From positions 75,020-139,019 of the forward strand of contig CAJMST010000005.1 of the NCBI GenBank assembly GCA_905216145.1: a stretch of 64,000 bases of DNA. Direction: 5' to 3'. The position numbers and the translations under genes were made by a program. The notes below the pieces were generated by a model that worked only from the letters and a program-made list of their open reading frames with translations, was not told the DNA's origin and ran no database searches. Origin of the DNA: an uncultured bacterium (lineage in GTDB: Bacteria; Actinomycetota; Coriobacteriia; Coriobacteriales; Coriobacteriaceae). The first letter of the stretch is position 1; every line of letters begins with the position of its first letter. Below are positions 8,093 through 15,855 of this stretch, piece by piece.

Positions 8093-8575
8093 TCAGTTGA
8101 ACAGATTGTCGATGGGATCGGGGGCGGAACTGGGGAGATAGCGGATTTCTAGCTCTATGCCGAGTTCTTGCAGCTCTTTGAAGGCGGCGATGTCCATATC
8201 GTCTACGGCAACGGCAGGCGTTGCAGAGCGTTTGCCCTCCCCTGTCTGCATATGGCCAATGCTGATCTTGGTTATTGGCACACCACCCTTAACCAGCGCG
8301 AGCGCATCTGCGGGTGAGGCCACCATGACCAGAATCCATTGACGCGGCGTTGCGGTATGAATGATATCGATGGTCCTTTGCACCGAGAAAAACCGTGTCC
8401 AAACGCCTTCTGGCGCCGCCACCCTCATGGGTGCCCATTGGCGCGAATCCGCCGCGATCTCATCGTTGACGATTAGGACAAGGTTGGAACCAGTCGCCTC
8501 GTTCCACAGCTCAATGTCTTGCCCGCAAATAAACCGGTCGTCGATGCGTGTGAGAAGAATCTTGGGTTGAGCCAT
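8093..8575 (-). CDS. Orphan mannose-family PTS EIIB-like protein lacking the active-site His
   Basis: The 160-residue protein aligns end to end with the operonic EIIB at 17819-18301, sharing ILLTRID, TRFFS, LVKGGVPI and AAFKELQELG. In the family the phosphorylated His sits in R-L-V-H-G-Q; here the segment is RFICGQ, with Cys17 in place of His. It may be inactive, regulatory, or use a thiol. No IIA, IIC or IID gene is adjacent. The ATG at 8575 is chosen by alignment with the paralogue; the ATG at 8602 would add nine residues. Confidence 0.85.
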   Translation of the reverse strand: MAQPKILLTRIDDRFICGQDIELWNEATGSNLVLIVNDEIAADSRQWAPMRVAAPEGVWTRFFSVQRTIDIIHTATPRQWILVMVASPADALALVKGGVPITKISIGHMQTGEGKRSATPAVAVDDMDIAAFKELQELGIELEIRYLPSSAPDPIDNLFN

Positions 8576-8664
8576 GGCTGCCCCATTCTGTTTGAGACCC
8601 ATAAGAGCAAGACATCACGTCTCCAATATTAGTGCATTTAAAGTGAGAAAAGCCGTCAGAACAC

Positions 8665-8693
8665 TTGCGCGGATGTGCGATGTCCCGTATCAT
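8665..8693 (+). promoter_or_regulatory. Candidate promoter of the tRNA-Thr gene
   Basis: TTGCGC (8665-8670), a 17-bp spacer and TATCAT (8688-8693) lie about 40 bp upstream of the tRNA. Confidence 0.5.
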
Positions 8694-8732
8694 AGACAGC
8701 CGTTGACGCCTCAGTTGCGTCACCACATGGCC

Positions 8733-8808
8733 GCCAGCGTAGCTCAGTTGGTAGAGCACCGCTCTCGTAAAGCGGGGGTCACCGGTTCGAGCCCGGTCGC
8801 TGGCTCCA
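8733..8808 (+). tRNA. tRNA-Thr(CGT)
   Basis: Acceptor arms GCCAGCG (8733-8739) and CGCTGGC (8798-8804) pair. The D stem is GCTC/GAGC, the anticodon stem CCGCT/AGCGG encloses loop CTCGTAA with anticodon CGT at 8766-8768, and the T arm contains GGTTCGAGCC. The encoded CCA is at 8806-8808. It reads ACG threonine codons. Confidence 0.96.
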
Positions 8809-8819
8809 TTGCACAAGAT

Positions 8820-8842
8820 AGCCGCCTTCGGGCGGCTTTTTT
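8820..8842 (+). terminator. Terminator after tRNA-Thr
   Basis: AGCCGCC, tetraloop TTCG and GGCGGCT are followed by a six-T run ending at 8842. Confidence 0.9.
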
Positions 8843-8911
8843 GTTGCCGATTTCTGGCGAACATCCGCCAATCCAAGCACAACGCCGCCTATAACTCCCC
8901 TACTCAACAAC

Positions 8912-8959
8912 AAGCCCCGCTAGCCGCAATCCCCAAAGGAACCGCGATTAGCGGGGCTT
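8912..8959 (-). terminator. Hairpin downstream of the YhcH gene
   Basis: AAGCCCCGCTA (8912-8922) and TAGCGGGGCTT (8949-8959) form perfect 11-bp arms. On the minus strand the hairpin is followed by T-rich sequence (TTGTTGTTG). It is probably the end of the 9005-9478 transcript. Confidence 0.6.
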
Positions 8960-9004
8960 AAACGCGCTCCCCAAGGGGAATCACGCTAGCTCACGAGCAG
9001 CGCG

Positions 9005-9478
9005 CTACTCCTCCCAGTAAGCGTCTGCAAGCAGCTTAAAGCAGATCTTCTTGACCGGCTGCGCGCCATCGCCCGGGAACTCGAGCGTGGGCATGTGAGG
9101 CTCGCCGGCAACGAACAGAGCAAACTTATCGTCAGCAAGATCGCCGGCAATCGAAGCGTCGGAATCGACCAGATCGTAGTCGTCCTTCTCGTCAAACTCC
9201 TGGACCAGCGTCAGGCTGCCCGTGGCAACCTTAAAGGCCTCACGACCCTCGACGTCGATCTGCAAGTCGTGATAGCGCTGATGCGTCTCATAGTGAGCCT
9301 CGGCCTCGGGACGCGTCGTGGGAGCCATGACGTTCGCAAAGACCTTGTCACCCAGAATCGGATGGCTGCCGACCTCGAGCTGCGCCGGGTCGTTCTCCTC
9401 GAGCCAGTCGATCAGCACGTCGAGGCCCTTGAGCATTCCGCGGTATTCCTCGATATCGCCCAATGCACCGTAAATCAT
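9005..9478 (-). CDS. YhcH/YjgK/YiaL-family protein (DUF386)
   Basis: The 157-residue protein starts MIYGALGDIEEY and carries HYETHQRYHDLQI, the conserved metal-binding region of the family. Members are small cupin-like proteins in sialic-acid and other sugar catabolic operons; some act as sugar-acid or sialic-acid anomerases. Its place at the edge of an amino-sugar cluster fits an anomerase role, but the substrate is unknown. A nagA fragment lies directly upstream at 9511. Confidence 0.88.
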   Translation of the reverse strand: MIYGALGDIEEYRGMLKGLDVLIDWLEENDPAQLEVGSHPILGDKVFANVMAPTTRPEAEAHYETHQRYHDLQIDVEGREAFKVATGSLTLVQEFDEKDDYDLVDSDASIAGDLADDKFALFVAGEPHMPTLEFPGDGAQPVKKICFKLLADAYWEE

Positions 9479-9510
9479 CTAAATCCCCTCTCGGATCGTT
9501 TCCTTGGCGG

Positions 9511-9640
9511 CTACTCGGCAAACGCATTGCCGACGCTGTTGCCGCCCACACACGTCTCGACCAGGGTAAGGTCGGGACTGAACACGACAAAGCCGGCGTC
9601 GCGCCCCGGCATAATGCTACTGCACTTATCGTCGACATGA
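9511..9640 (-). pseudogene. C-terminal fragment of N-acetylglucosamine-6-phosphate deacetylase
   Basis: On the minus strand about 42 codons read IMPGRDAGFVVF...LTLVETCVGGNSVGNAFAE and stop at 9511. They match the last 41 residues of the intact nagA at 12371-13540, with matching nucleotides throughout. Everything before it is missing; upstream is only spacer before the kinase gene. It is a remnant of a second nagA, or of a rearrangement that moved the 3' end of the gene. Confidence 0.85.
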
Positions 9641-9675
9641 GCTAGCAAGCGATGCCGGGGCCGCAACCCAAGCTC

Positions 9676-10611
9676 CTACAGCTCGGTCACGACAACGCCG
9701 TTGTAGACCTCGTCCCAACGATCCATGACCAGATGGCCGGTCATGGGATCCATGGCGTTGAGCTTGCCGCAGGTGTTGGCGGTACGCAGCACCGTCTCAT
9801 CGTCGGCGCCGGCAGCAATCGCATGTGCGAAGCCGGCAATGGTCGAATCGCCAGAGCCCGTAGCGTTGACGGCGGGGATATCGGGGGTCTTGGCACGGAA
9901 CGCACGGCCGTTATGGAAGCCCACGGAACCGGCGGCGCCCATGGACACGACGACCCAGGGGATATCGGAGAAGCGGGCGTCAGAGGCGAGCGCGGCGCGG
10001 AGCTCGTCCACATCGTCGGTGGTAAAGCTCGTGCCCAGAAGGCCGTTGATCTCGGTCAGGTTAGGCTTGACCAGCTCGGGCTTAATTTCGGACTTAAGGG
10101 CGGCCCCGAGCGAAGCACCCGAGGTATCGAGCAACACCTTGGCGCCGGCGTTCTCGGCAATGCCCGTAATCTTGGCATAGTAGTCTGCCTCGACACCGCG
10201 GGGCAGCGAACCCGAAATGGTGACGACGTCGGCCTTGCCTGCAAGCTCGGTAAACTTGGCAGTAAAGGCATCGAGCTCCTCGGGGGCAATTGTCGGGCCG
10301 CTCTCGAGCAGCTCGGTCTGGTTGCCGGCGTGGAGGATGTTGAGGCAAATGCGGGTCTCGCCCTTGATGGGCACAAAGTCGTTGTTAATGCCGTTGGCGT
10401 CCATGAGCTCAGCCATGTAGGCGCCCATGTGACCGCCGAGCAGACCGGTTGCCACAACGTCGTCACCCAGCTGACCCAGCACACGGGCCACGTTGAGGCC
10501 CTTGCCGCCGGCGGTCTTTTCGGGCGTCACACGGTTGACGTCGTCGATAACGAGCTCATCGAGCTGATAGCGCGTATCGACAGACGGGTTCATCGTAACG
10601 GTGAGGATCAT
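9676..10611 (-). CDS. lacC: PfkB-type hexose kinase (tagatose-6-phosphate kinase / 1-phosphofructokinase family)
   Basis: The 311-residue protein starts MILTVTMNPSVDTRYQL and has the PfkB substrate loop TAGGKGLNVARVL and the ATP/anion-hole motif NATGSGDSTIAG with the catalytic Asp. This subfamily phosphorylates fructose-1-phosphate or tagatose-6-phosphate. The agaS/nagA context favours tagatose-6-phosphate to tagatose-1,6-bisphosphate. The lacC symbol is inferred from that context; fruK is the alternative. Confidence 0.85.
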   Translation of the reverse strand: MILTVTMNPSVDTRYQLDELVIDDVNRVTPEKTAGGKGLNVARVLGQLGDDVVATGLLGGHMGAYMAELMDANGINNDFVPIKGETRICLNILHAGNQTELLESGPTIAPEELDAFTAKFTELAGKADVVTISGSLPRGVEADYYAKITGIAENAGAKVLLDTSGASLGAALKSEIKPELVKPNLTEINGLLGTSFTTDDVDELRAALASDARFSDIPWVVVSMGAAGSVGFHNGRAFRAKTPDIPAVNATGSGDSTIAGFAHAIAAGADDETVLRTANTCGKLNAMDPMTGHLVMDRWDEVYNGVVVTEL

Positions 10612-10670
10612 TTTTAGCTCCTTATCTCGCAGGCTCCTTGTGCCTCGCGATACGAGTCGACAAAACGGAA

Positions 10671-11552
10671 TTACAGAATCTCAATCGTGAACGAGCGAAC
10701 GACGGTCTCCTTGGGCTTGGCGACAAGGCAGCCGCGCTTATGCTCAAGCACGTCGTCCTCATCGGAGCAGGTCGAGAGGCCGCCCCAAGGCTCAACCGCC
10801 ACAAAATCGCCCTCGGGCTTGCTCCACACAATGAGATATGGGAAGCCCTCAAAGCTCAGGCGGACGCCCTTGTCCTCGCCCTTTTTGGAAAGCGTGACCT
10901 GGCGGCTCTCGAGCACGTCAAAGATGGTCTCCGCGAAATCGAAGAGCTCGTGCGATAGGGGCAGCGTCTTTCCCACCATGGGGTTCTTGGAGCGGTTTGC
11001 CACGTCAATCAAGCCAGTCGAGGGCACGGCGGTGCAGAGCTCCGCAGCCTCGTCTTTCTCAAAGCGCAGCTCGTAGTCCGTATAGGCCTCGCCCTCATCG
11101 AGCGGACACCTAAAGCCGGGATGACCGCCGATAAAGAACGGCATGTCCTCGGTTCCCTCGTTGGTCACCTCATAGGAGACGCGCACGGCGGTATCCTCGA
11201 GCGCATAACGAGCGACAAGCTTAAACGGGTAGGGATAATCGCTCAGCAGCGCCGCGTTATCCTCCGAAGCCAGGCACATCGCCAGCTCGTTCTCGCCTTG
11301 GCTCAGCAGCTTCCACTCCTGCTTGCGCGCAAACCCGTGGCGAGCGAGCTTTACATGATGCCCGGCAAACGTCATGGCGCTGTTGTCACGCAAGCCTCCA
11401 CAAATCGGGAAGCAAATCGGCGCCTGGCCGGACCACACGGCGGGATCGCCCTGCCACAGATACTCGCGACCTCCGGCCTCAATCGAGGTAAACGAACCAC
11501 CAGCCGTGGACACCTTAATAGAAATCGAATCGTTGGAGAGAGCGTATTCCAT
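10671..11552 (-). CDS. Aldose 1-epimerase family protein (LacX-like)
   Basis: The 293-residue protein has an early FPICGGLRDNS segment and the HPGFRCPLDEG motif typical of LacX/YihR-like epimerases, with little resemblance to the GalM at 6716. It probably mutarotates a sugar or sugar phosphate entering the tagatose branch. It is 59 bp upstream of the kinase gene in the same orientation and likely co-transcribed. The exact substrate is unknown. Confidence 0.82.
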   Translation of the reverse strand: MEYALSNDSISIKVSTAGGSFTSIEAGGREYLWQGDPAVWSGQAPICFPICGGLRDNSAMTFAGHHVKLARHGFARKQEWKLLSQGENELAMCLASEDNAALLSDYPYPFKLVARYALEDTAVRVSYEVTNEGTEDMPFFIGGHPGFRCPLDEGEAYTDYELRFEKDEAAELCTAVPSTGLIDVANRSKNPMVGKTLPLSHELFDFAETIFDVLESRQVTLSKKGEDKGVRLSFEGFPYLIVWSKPEGDFVAVEPWGGLSTCSDEDDVLEHKRGCLVAKPKETVVRSFTIEIL

Positions 11553-11710
11553 TGCCCATCCTTTCGAACAACTGCTTTTTTTGCTCGCAAGAACCCGTCT
11601 CGGCCCTGACCAAAGGACAAACCCGCACGTTCATCGATACGTCCGGTATCCCAGCCATGCAACGGGGTACCATACAGACATTGATGCAATTACAGCTGAA
11701 AGGCCTTCTT

Positions 11711-12295
11711 ATGCGAACCATCATCCTCTACGCCTCGCGCCATCACGGCAATACCAAAAAGCTCGTGGACGCCATCGTCGAGGCACACCCCGAGATCGAT
11801 ACCCTCGACGTCAAGGCGCTCGGTAAAAACGAGTACCCCGACCTGCACGAATACCATCTGATCGGCGTCGCCACGGGCATTTATTACTCCGAGATCGACA
11901 AGGACATGGCACGCGTGCTCACGAACGTGCTGCAGCCGCAGGACAAGGTGTTTGGCCTTATGACCTACGGTGGCAAAAACAAGTGGTACGGCAAGGATAT
12001 CGATGGCATCTGCCGCATGAGGCAGGCCATCTTTATGGGTGTCTACGGCTGCCCCGGCTTTGATACGTGGGGGCCGTTCAAGCTCGCCGGTGGTGTCCAA
12101 AAGGGACACCCGACCGCTGAGGAAATTAAGGGCGCCGTCGACTTCTTCGACAAGATCGAAGACGAGTATGGCGACATCATCGTCGAAGAGTACGCCAAGC
12201 GTGAGAAGCGTCTAGCCTACGAAAAGGAACATCCTGCAGGAGGCCTGGTGGCCGGCGTCAAGCGCACGGCAAAGAAGATCGCTAACAAGCTGTAA
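11711..12295 (+). CDS. Flavodoxin-domain protein
   Basis: The start at 11711 (AAAGG upstream) gives 194 residues beginning MRTIILYASRHHGNTKKLVDA, a flavodoxin FMN-phosphate-binding loop; the open frame extends upstream but without resemblance. Further segments GVATGIYYSE and MTYGGKNKWYGK fit the flavin-binding loops. The C-terminus is basic (RTAKKIANKL). It is a cytoplasmic electron carrier or oxidoreductase. It is the only plus-strand gene inside the amino-sugar cluster, so it is probably not part of that pathway. Confidence 0.85.
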   Translation: MRTIILYASRHHGNTKKLVDAIVEAHPEIDTLDVKALGKNEYPDLHEYHLIGVATGIYYSEIDKDMARVLTNVLQPQDKVFGLMTYGGKNKWYGKDIDGICRMRQAIFMGVYGCPGFDTWGPFKLAGGVQKGHPTAEEIKGAVDFFDKIEDEYGDIIVEEYAKREKRLAYEKEHPAGGLVAGVKRTAKKIANKL

Positions 12296-12326
12296 CTGTG
12301 AAGGTGCTTTTGAGCGTTTAACCCAT

Positions 12327-12365
12327 ACGGCGGGTCCGAGCAGATTCGGGCCCGCCGTCTTTTTC
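12327..12365 (+). terminator. Terminator of the flavodoxin gene
   Basis: ACGGCGGGTCCGA (12327-12339) pairs with TCGGGCCCGCCGT (12346-12358) with one wobble and is followed by CTTTTTC. It sits in the convergent gap before the nagA stop. Confidence 0.85.
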
Positions 12366-12370
12366 TATCG

Positions 12371-13540
12371 TTACTCGGTAAAGGCGTTGCCGACGCTCTG
12401 GCCGCCAACATACGTCTCGACGAGGGTGAGCTCATGGTCGAACACGACAAAGTCGGCGTCGCGACCCGGCATGATGCTGCCGCACTTATCCTCGATGTGC
12501 GCGGAGCGTGCCGGCACCTCGGTTGCCATGCGAATGGCGATATCGGCGCTGGCGATGCCCCAGTCGACGATGTTCTTGACGCCCTGGGCAAGCGTGAGCA
12601 CCGAGCCGGCAATGCTCTTGCCGTCAGCGAGCCAGCACAGGTTGTCCTTCATGATGACGTCCATGCCACCACTGGTGTAGCTGCCCTCGGGCATGCCGCC
12701 GCAACCTAGGCAGTCGGTGATGAGCACCGTATGCTGCCAGCCCTTTGCCTGCAGCAGCGCCTTGATGGCGGCAGGGTTTACGTGCTTGCCGTCACAGATG
12801 ATCTCGGCGTAGGTCTCGGGCGTGGACATGGCAGCACCCACGACACCGGGCTCACGGTGATGCAGCCCGCGCTGGCCGTTATAGGTATGCGTAAAGCAGC
12901 TGGCACCGGCGTTGATGGCGGCGATGCACTCATCGTAGGTGGCGTCGGAGTGACCGATGCTGGTCACCACACCCTTGGCGTTCAGAGCAGCCGCATAAGC
13001 AGCGGCACCGTCGCGCTCGGCCGCCATGGCGCTCTTAACGATGCGACCACCCGCAGCCTCCTGCCACTGATCGAAGACCTCCTCGGAGGGATCGATAAGA
13101 TAAGCGGGGTTCTGCGCGCCCACGTGCTTCATGGTAAAGAAGGGGCCCTCCAGGTAGATGCCCTGAATGCGAGCACCGCAGAAGTCGGGGCCACGGCCCT
13201 CGTCCGCCTGGGCGATGGCGGCGCAGGCGTCCTTGATCTGCTCGACGCCATCGGTGAACGTCGTGGGTAGCCAGCTGGTGGTACCGCGACGGGCGAGCTC
13301 GGTCGAGCTGATATCAATGCCCTCGGGATCGTTATCGGTAGTCGAGTGGTTATAGAAGCCATGGATGTGAGTATCGACCATACCCGGTGCGATCCACGAT
13401 CCCGTGTAGTCCTTAATCTCGCAAGAGGGCTCGTCGGCCTGCCAGGCGCCAAAGACGCCATCCTCGACCATAAGATAGCCGCCCAGTTGCGGGCCTGCCG
13501 GCAAGAAGAACTTGTCAGCCTTAATTGCGTACGTGCTCAT
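12371..13540 (-). CDS. nagA: N-acetylglucosamine-6-phosphate (or GalNAc-6-P) deacetylase
   Basis: The 389-residue amidohydrolase has the family features in order: VDTHIHGFYNHST, the metal-binding Glu in YLEGPFF, GHSDATYDE, THTYNGQRG, the substrate segment DGKHVNP and the catalytic Asp in LITDCLG. It removes acetate from N-acetylhexosamine-6-phosphate. The ATG at 13540 has AAGGAG at ideal spacing; the ATG at 13546 would abut the ribosome site. With agaS and the aga-like PTS nearby, GalNAc-6-P is a likely substrate (agaA role). A 3' fragment of a second copy lies at 9511. Confidence 0.93.
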   Translation of the reverse strand: MSTYAIKADKFFLPAGPQLGGYLMVEDGVFGAWQADEPSCEIKDYTGSWIAPGMVDTHIHGFYNHSTTDNDPEGIDISSTELARRGTTSWLPTTFTDGVEQIKDACAAIAQADEGRGPDFCGARIQGIYLEGPFFTMKHVGAQNPAYLIDPSEEVFDQWQEAAGGRIVKSAMAAERDGAAAYAAALNAKGVVTSIGHSDATYDECIAAINAGASCFTHTYNGQRGLHHREPGVVGAAMSTPETYAEIICDGKHVNPAAIKALLQAKGWQHTVLITDCLGCGGMPEGSYTSGGMDVIMKDNLCWLADGKSIAGSVLTLAQGVKNIVDWGIASADIAIRMATEVPARSAHIEDKCGSIMPGRDADFVVFDHELTLVETYVGGQSVGNAFTE

Positions 13541-13602
13541 ATGCACTCCTTGCTTCTAAAGCAGTTGACTGTGGTGATGCTTATACCCAGCTCACGTAAA
13601 AC

Positions 13603-13639
13603 AAAAAGCGCCCGCCCGCCGTTATGAGCGGACGGGCGC
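13603..13639 (-). terminator. Terminator of agaS
   Basis: A GC-rich hairpin (13608-13639) is followed on the minus strand by a five-T run (13603-13607). It separates agaS from nagA, so the two are probably separate transcripts. Confidence 0.85.
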
Positions 13640-13657
13640 CCTTACAGGGGGACGCGA

Positions 13658-14824
13658 TTAAGCGGTGAAGGGGTGAATCGTCACGCCCTTAACCACGCGG
13701 TTGACCGTGCCGGTGGGGCTCGGCGTATCGGGCGTGTTGCCCACGCGCACGGAGTTGAGCAGGCTGATGGCCTGGGCAAACATCACGAACGGCAGAGCAA
13801 GGTAGCCCTCGGGAAGTGCCTCGTAGCCCTTAAAGGTGAAGGACTCGCCCTCGTAGACGGTAGCGCCTTCCTGCTGAACGGCAACGGTGTGCTGAGCGAT
13901 CTTGTCGCCACCGATCTCGTTGAGGATGTCGATGTCGTACTGACGGGTGTAGGCGTCGTTGTTGACGAACACAAAGACGAGCGTCTTATCGTCGACGAAG
14001 GACTTGGGTCCGTGACGATAGCCCATGGAAGTGTCGTAAGAAGTGGCAACCAGGCCGTGAGCAAGCTCGAGAATCTTAAGCTGGCTCTCCTGAGCAAGGC
14101 CGCCAAAGGAGCCGGAGCCCAGGTAGGTCACGCGGTTGAAGTCGCCAGCGAGGTAATCGGCGACCTCGGACTCGCGAGCGATAACCTCCTCGCCCATCTT
14201 GGCAATCGTCTCGACCCACTCGGCCTTCTGCTCGTCAGAGGCAGTGTCGAAAATAAGGGTGGAGAGCAGGGTCATGCAGGAATAAGAACCGGTCATGGCG
14301 AAGCCCTTGTCGTTGGCGCGCGGAATGAGCAGCGTCAGCGCATTGGGATCATCGGCAGACTCGACGGCGAGCTTGCCCTCGGGAGCGCAGGTGATGTTGA
14401 GGAACTTGACGTTGTGGACGAGCTCCTTGGCAACGGCAACGGCGGCAAGGCTCTCGGGGCTGTTGCCAGAGCGGGCAAAGGAAACCACGAGCGTGGGATC
14501 CTCGGCGCGCAGGAAGTCACGCGGGGCGCTCACGATGTCGGTCGTGGCGATGGGCTTAAAGTCGTAGAGATCAGTGTTGCCAGCGTGACGCAGGTACGGG
14601 GCACAGGTATCGCCAACGTAGTCGGACGTACCGGCACCGGTGAAGACAACGGACAGACGACCCTCGCCCATAGCGCGAGCCTCGGCCAGGAAGGCCTCGA
14701 TGGCCTCCTTGTTCTCGCGATAGATGTTGAGCGTATCACGCCAAAGCTCGGGCTGCTGAGCAATCTCGGCCGTGGTGATCTGGGCGCCGAGCTCGGTGAG
14801 CTCCTCGACACTCTTCTCGAACAT
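13658..14824 (-). CDS. agaS: SIS-domain sugar isomerase/deaminase AgaS
   Basis: The 388-residue protein contains two SIS domains. The first has FTGAGTSDYVGD and FARSGNSPES; the second has YLGSGSFGGLAQES and the conserved YRHGPKS. This is the AgaS type, which converts galactosamine-6-phosphate to tagatose-6-phosphate with loss of ammonia. The next gene upstream on this strand is the GntR regulator, and a DasR-like operator overlaps its promoter. Confidence 0.93.
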   Translation of the reverse strand: MFEKSVEELTELGAQITTAEIAQQPELWRDTLNIYRENKEAIEAFLAEARAMGEGRLSVVFTGAGTSDYVGDTCAPYLRHAGNTDLYDFKPIATTDIVSAPRDFLRAEDPTLVVSFARSGNSPESLAAVAVAKELVHNVKFLNITCAPEGKLAVESADDPNALTLLIPRANDKGFAMTGSYSCMTLLSTLIFDTASDEQKAEWVETIAKMGEEVIARESEVADYLAGDFNRVTYLGSGSFGGLAQESQLKILELAHGLVATSYDTSMGYRHGPKSFVDDKTLVFVFVNNDAYTRQYDIDILNEIGGDKIAQHTVAVQQEGATVYEGESFTFKGYEALPEGYLALPFVMFAQAISLLNSVRVGNTPDTPSPTGTVNRVVKGVTIHPFTA

Positions 14825-14863
14825 TTCTAATACCTCTCTCTAGAAGTAATCCTCTGACGTGCA

Positions 14864-14900
14864 ATTATACACTTCAGTTGGTTATCTGGTAGTAACCAGT
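14864..14900 (-). promoter_or_regulatory. agaS promoter with DasR/NagR-like operator
   Basis: On the minus strand a perfect TATAAT (plus positions 14864-14869) is preceded 17 bp upstream by a poor -35. That -35 lies inside TCTGGTAGTAACCAGT (14885-14900), whose arms are the ACTGGT/ACCAGT type separated by 4 bp. The known DasR site has the same layout (ACTGGTCTAGACCAGT). Binding would block the promoter. Confidence 0.7.
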
Positions 14901-14938
14901 TAAATGCAAAGAATCATCATATGGATACGATGCGAACA

Positions 14939-15670
14939 CTAGTCGCTACGCTGGTGGTAAACCTTGTATTTAAACTGATCGGCACGAGCAACCGAGAGTG
15001 TATACTCCACAACCTCGTTTGACTCGTTATACGTAGTCCTGACCAAATCGAGCACAGGCGAGCCCTCGACAATTCCCAAAAGGTGGGCGTCGGTGGGACG
15101 GGCTATGCTCGCATAGAACTCCTCCTCGGCCACGCGTATCTTTTGCTGAAAGTCCTGCTCAATCACATCGTAAAGCGGCTTACGCTCCAGCAGTGGTCGC
15201 TTTAGGGATAGAAATTGACGAACCGGTAGATAGCTGCGTTCGACCATCATGGGCATGTTGTCGGCAGAACGAAGACGCTTGAGCTTAAAAATGCGATCAC
15301 CGATACGCAATCCCATATGCTCAGCCAGATTCTTATCGGCCTCCATCTCGCAAAAATCGAGAATCGTGGTCTCGGGGTCGCGACCCATCGCGCGCATCTG
15401 CTCGGTAAAGCTGTAGGACTGCATAAGATTGGTTGCCTTTGCCGAACGGTCGGTCACAAAGGTACCGCGACCGTGCTGCCGAACCACCAGTCCTAAACGC
15501 TCCAGTTCCTGCAGAGCCAGGCGTACCGTAGTGCGCGAGAGACCATAGCGCTCCGAAAGTTCGCGCTCGGAAGGAATCATGTCACCGGCGCGATATTCAT
15601 GGTCGATCTTTTCGGTCAGAATATCGACCAGCTGATCGTACAGCGGTTGCTTACGCGCTCCGATCGCCAT
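14939..15670 (-). CDS. GntR-family regulator (HutC/UTRA, NagR/DasR/AgaR-like)
   Basis: The 243-residue protein has a winged helix (ELSERYGLSRTTVRLALQELERLG, wing HGRGTFV) and a UTRA domain beginning near SYSFTEQMRAMGR. This arrangement, including the F-T-E-x-M segment, is typical of NagR/DasR regulators that sense amino-sugar phosphates. It lies between agaS and the PTS operon. Matching operators occur at both promoters, so it is the likely pathway repressor. Confidence 0.9.
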   Translation of the reverse strand: MAIGARKQPLYDQLVDILTEKIDHEYRAGDMIPSERELSERYGLSRTTVRLALQELERLGLVVRQHGRGTFVTDRSAKATNLMQSYSFTEQMRAMGRDPETTILDFCEMEADKNLAEHMGLRIGDRIFKLKRLRSADNMPMMVERSYLPVRQFLSLKRPLLERKPLYDVIEQDFQQKIRVAEEEFYASIARPTDAHLLGIVEGSPVLDLVRTTYNESNEVVEYTLSVARADQFKYKVYHQRSD

Positions 15671-15755
15671 CCTATCCTCCCTTTTGCTCGAATTCGGCTA
15701 ACTACCTAGGGTGTTATGCATTATCTGTCTGCCACACCCGAATCATTAAGAAAAC

Positions 15756-15789
15756 AAAAGCCGCGCGCCCTTTCGAGCACGCGGCTTTT
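15756..15789 (-). terminator. Terminator of the mannose-type PTS operon
   Basis: Arms 15756-15768 and 15777-15789 pair over 13 positions with one mismatch; the arms themselves carry A/T runs (AAAAGCCGCG). It separates the PTS operon from the GntR gene. Confidence 0.8.
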
Positions 15790-15855
15790 AACATACACAT
15801 GGCTTAAGGGGTCGGGGTGTGAGCCGCGTAGGGACACACCCCTCAAGCTAGAGCC

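Noticed and set aside
8093..8575. Reading the orphan EIIB as a pseudogene
   Set aside because: The frame is complete, similarity to the paralogue runs end to end, and only the active-site residue stands out, so it is kept as a gene.
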